Source of the DNA: Zygnema cylindricum
Taxonomy: Eukaryota > Streptophyta > Zygnematophyceae > Zygnematales > Zygnemataceae
Direction: 5' to 3'
Length of the DNA stretch: 17,521 nt
Assembly (NCBI GenBank): GCA_037447655.1
Contig: JBBHKE010002211.1
Location: 1 to 17,521, forward strand
Every line of letters begins with the position of its first letter. Positions within the stretch are counted from its first letter, which is position 1. Under the pieces are notes generated by a model. That model made no database searches, had not been told where the DNA came from, and saw only the letters and a list, made by a program, of their open reading frames with translations. Both the position numbers and the translations under genes were made by a program. Below are positions 15,586 to 17,521 of this stretch, piece by piece.

Positions 15586-16690
15586 TATAGGAAGTGGAGA
15601 CAAACACCATCGATAATGTGGTGTGTCGTCATTTTTGTGGGACCTATAACTAATGTAGACTCTTACATGAAATAAGCAAATGCGAGCTTTATTAAAAAAA
15701 CGCGATGTTAAACAACCGGAGATCATAGGAACGAAAGAACGAAAAGCCAAAATGAAATAACCTCAAAAACAAACATGGGAGTAAACAAACTAAAATCTAA
15801 CACATTGAAAGAAACCAACACACTGAAAAAAGAAAACCAATAGAGGATGTCGAAGCAAAAGTACAAAGTAATGTCGCCATTGAGCTTTATAACGCGAGCT
15901 TTGTTTTTCTTTTTTGTAGCTTGTGAATTACACTTTGCGACATCGAGACCTATAGACATAATGACAAAGGAGGTTAAGTCCACTCGACAAATGTACCTGT
16001 CGACCAAAATAACCGGCATACGCAAAGGAGACAAATATTTAAAATATATTAGTGGGATTTTTGTCCTAAAGGTTTGTCAGTAGTTTTAAGGTTGTTTTTC
16101 TCCCAACGCCGATTTCCATTTTTAAACAACGTTATGTCATCGGGTATAAGACACTACAAAAATCTGGTGATTGACCGAGAAGAAATCCTGTTGTCTATGA
16201 GTGCTTTAATTAAGTTGACATCCTTAGGACTACTTATTACAATTTGTATACAAAAGAATAATTAAAATAACAAAAGTTTCCAACATTTTGTGGGTAATCA
16301 CTAAGTTTTGTAAGTAACTCGCGTTCTACCAGCGAAACGAGGGTAAATCTCAACAGTAAAAATCCCCTTATTGTTTGTAAAATTTTGTTGTTCAACCAGG
16401 TTATCTATTAAGTCCAAGATTAGAGAACAAATGTATGAATAAAAGAATCCTCTTTTGTTTTTTTGTTTGACATTGTCACCGTAGTTGAATACACTACCAT
16501 AAATCCATAATAAATTGCCTATTCGTGTTAATGGTGATGAGATTTATAAAAAAATGCGATGGAAAAACATCTACAATATATGAAAGGAGAGGGCGGAAAA
16601 ACCGAAAGAGAAAATGTTACAAAAAAATAAGATACAAGAAACCGAAAACACTGAAAATTAGATGACAAGCAAAAATGATAACAGCAATTG
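15586..16690. other. AT-rich stretch with short open frames, no recognised gene
   Basis: Two plus-strand frames begin with ATG. 15847-16083 contains a hydrophobic run, ITRALFFFFVACELHF. A second frame, in 16074-16265, has its first ATG at 16134 and contains IRHYKNLVIDREEILLSMSA. Both have mixed composition but no domain I recognise and no clear splice sites. GAGCTTTATTAAAAAAACGC near 15687 resembles GAGATTTATAAAAAAATGCG near 16540, with loosely similar A-rich DNA after each, which suggests a dispersed repeat. No RNA gene is seen. Confidence 0.35.
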
Positions 16691-16697
16691 ACTAACA

Positions 16698-16785
16698 AGG
16701 AGAGTGAGGAGGGAATGAGGGAGGAGGAGAGGGGGAGAGAGAGAGGGGTGAAGGAAAAAGTGGGGTGGAGGGAGAGGGCAACTAT
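16698..16785. repeat. GA-rich polypurine tract
   Basis: About 90 bases of GAGGGAGGAGGAGAGG-type sequence, purine on the plus strand, like the tracts inside RPS11 but outside any recognised gene. Confidence 0.75.
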
Positions 16786-16981
16786 CGAACTTGCTAAACA
16801 TCATTACCATATGATTTTTCATGATCGATTTTGAAACCACTAAAAAAAAATGGTTGTTTCTTTTGTGTGTCGAAGAAAACGACAACGAAGACAGTTCAAC
16901 TGAAAAAGTATAAAAAGTGTAAAAAATAAAATAAAATAAAATGTATACGTGAATCGCAATTTTCATGTGCTTGAAACCACG

Positions 16982-17105
16982 GATGTGAAAATACAAAATT
17001 GGCGATGTGAAAACAATTACACCGAGATGTGAAAATACTAAAACCAAGGATGTGAAAATAATCGAACCAGAGGTGTCAAAATACTCAAACCAGAGATGTA
17101 AACTT
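16982..17105 (+). repeat. 22-23-bp minisatellite, 5-6 copies
   Basis: The core GATGTGAAAATACTAAAACC recurs with starts at 16982, 17004, 17026, 17049, 17072 and 17095. Spacing is 22, 22, 23, 23 and 23 bases. The last unit is truncated. A possible older unit precedes it (CATGTGCTTGAAACCACG, about 16964). A short AAAAT run lies just upstream at 16921-16942. Confidence 0.85.
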
Positions 17106-17521
17106 GTAAAATTATTGGTGAAAAGAGAAAAAACACCGATTGACTAATGATTTTAAACACGTTCCCACGAATATATATATAAAAAAATACAAAAGTGCAA
17201 AATCTTGGATTAATATTAAAAGCTTTCCGAGTCATGGGAATGCAAAAAATTAATAAAACAGCCTTTACGGAACCTTAAAATAATAATAATAAAAAACTTT
17301 TAAAAAGACCTTGAAACTACAACTACAAAAAATCTTACAAACTCAGATTTTTTTTTTTTGTTTTTTTTCTAAACTATCATACCATTTTTGAAACAAAGTA
17401 ATTTCTTGTGACTCTAAAAAACTTTATTCTTTGAATAATAATTTCGTTTTCCGCTATTTTTTTCGTTTGTAAAAACACTTTTTACAACTTTTTTCCATAA
17501 ATATTTTTTCGGTAAAAGACG
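17106..17521. other. AT-rich DNA, nothing recognised
   Basis: The right end is strongly AT-rich, with homopolymer A and T runs and TAATAATAAT near 17280. I see no coding frame, RNA gene or clear repeat. Confidence 0.5.

Noticed and set aside
16982-17105. CRISPR-like array
   Set aside because: Units are contiguous and diverging, with no unique spacers, and the DNA is eukaryotic; it is a minisatellite.

Overview
This window is nuclear DNA of a eukaryote: AT-rich, sparsely coding, with spliceosomal introns, many satellite-like tracts and eukaryotic tRNA genes. The ribosomal protein begins MAEQTE and the tRNA-Ala closely resembles the plant tRNA-Ala(AGC) as I remember it. Together with plant-type AAACCCTAA telo-boxes, this suggests the green lineage, perhaps a streptophyte alga or early-diverging plant. 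That placement is inference; the sequence does not settle the species.

The one certain protein gene is RPS11 (small-subunit protein uS17) on the minus strand. It has six exons between 10533 (ATG) and 4935 (stop) and encodes 163 residues; the five introns, 659-1941 bp long, hold most of the DNA. Sense-strand pyrimidine tracts occur in introns 1, 2 and 4. Intron 5 holds three minisatellite-like arrays. Intron 1 holds telomere-like CCCTAA repeats and three TGACGTCA palindromes spaced exactly 19 bp.

Region by region: 1-830 is a CT-rich tract followed by a GA-rich tract. From 834 to 2061 there are two plausible plus-strand exons of an unrecognised, coiled-coil-like protein; degraded partial copies of their ends lie in the flanking intron DNA. 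From 2275 to 4930 I recognise no gene, although 3868-4309 has two overlapping protein-like frames. 4935-10533 is RPS11. From about 10534 to 13280 lie its promoter and a field of diverged AACCGTCGATC-type motifs. 13290-13977 is a small tRNA-Ala cluster: two identical intact genes, one decayed copy between them and a possible shorter remnant. 14207-14281 may be the first exon of a minus-strand gene. 14489-14865 and 15018-15202 are two inverted-repeat elements with TAGTGTT termini. The rest, to 17521, is AT-rich DNA with two 22-23 bp minisatellites and open frames of unknown status.

I did not find a new multi-gene system. The observations most worth checking are the local duplication of exon ends, the phased TGACGTCA array inside RPS11, the birth-and-death tRNA cluster and the TAGTGTT foldback elements.
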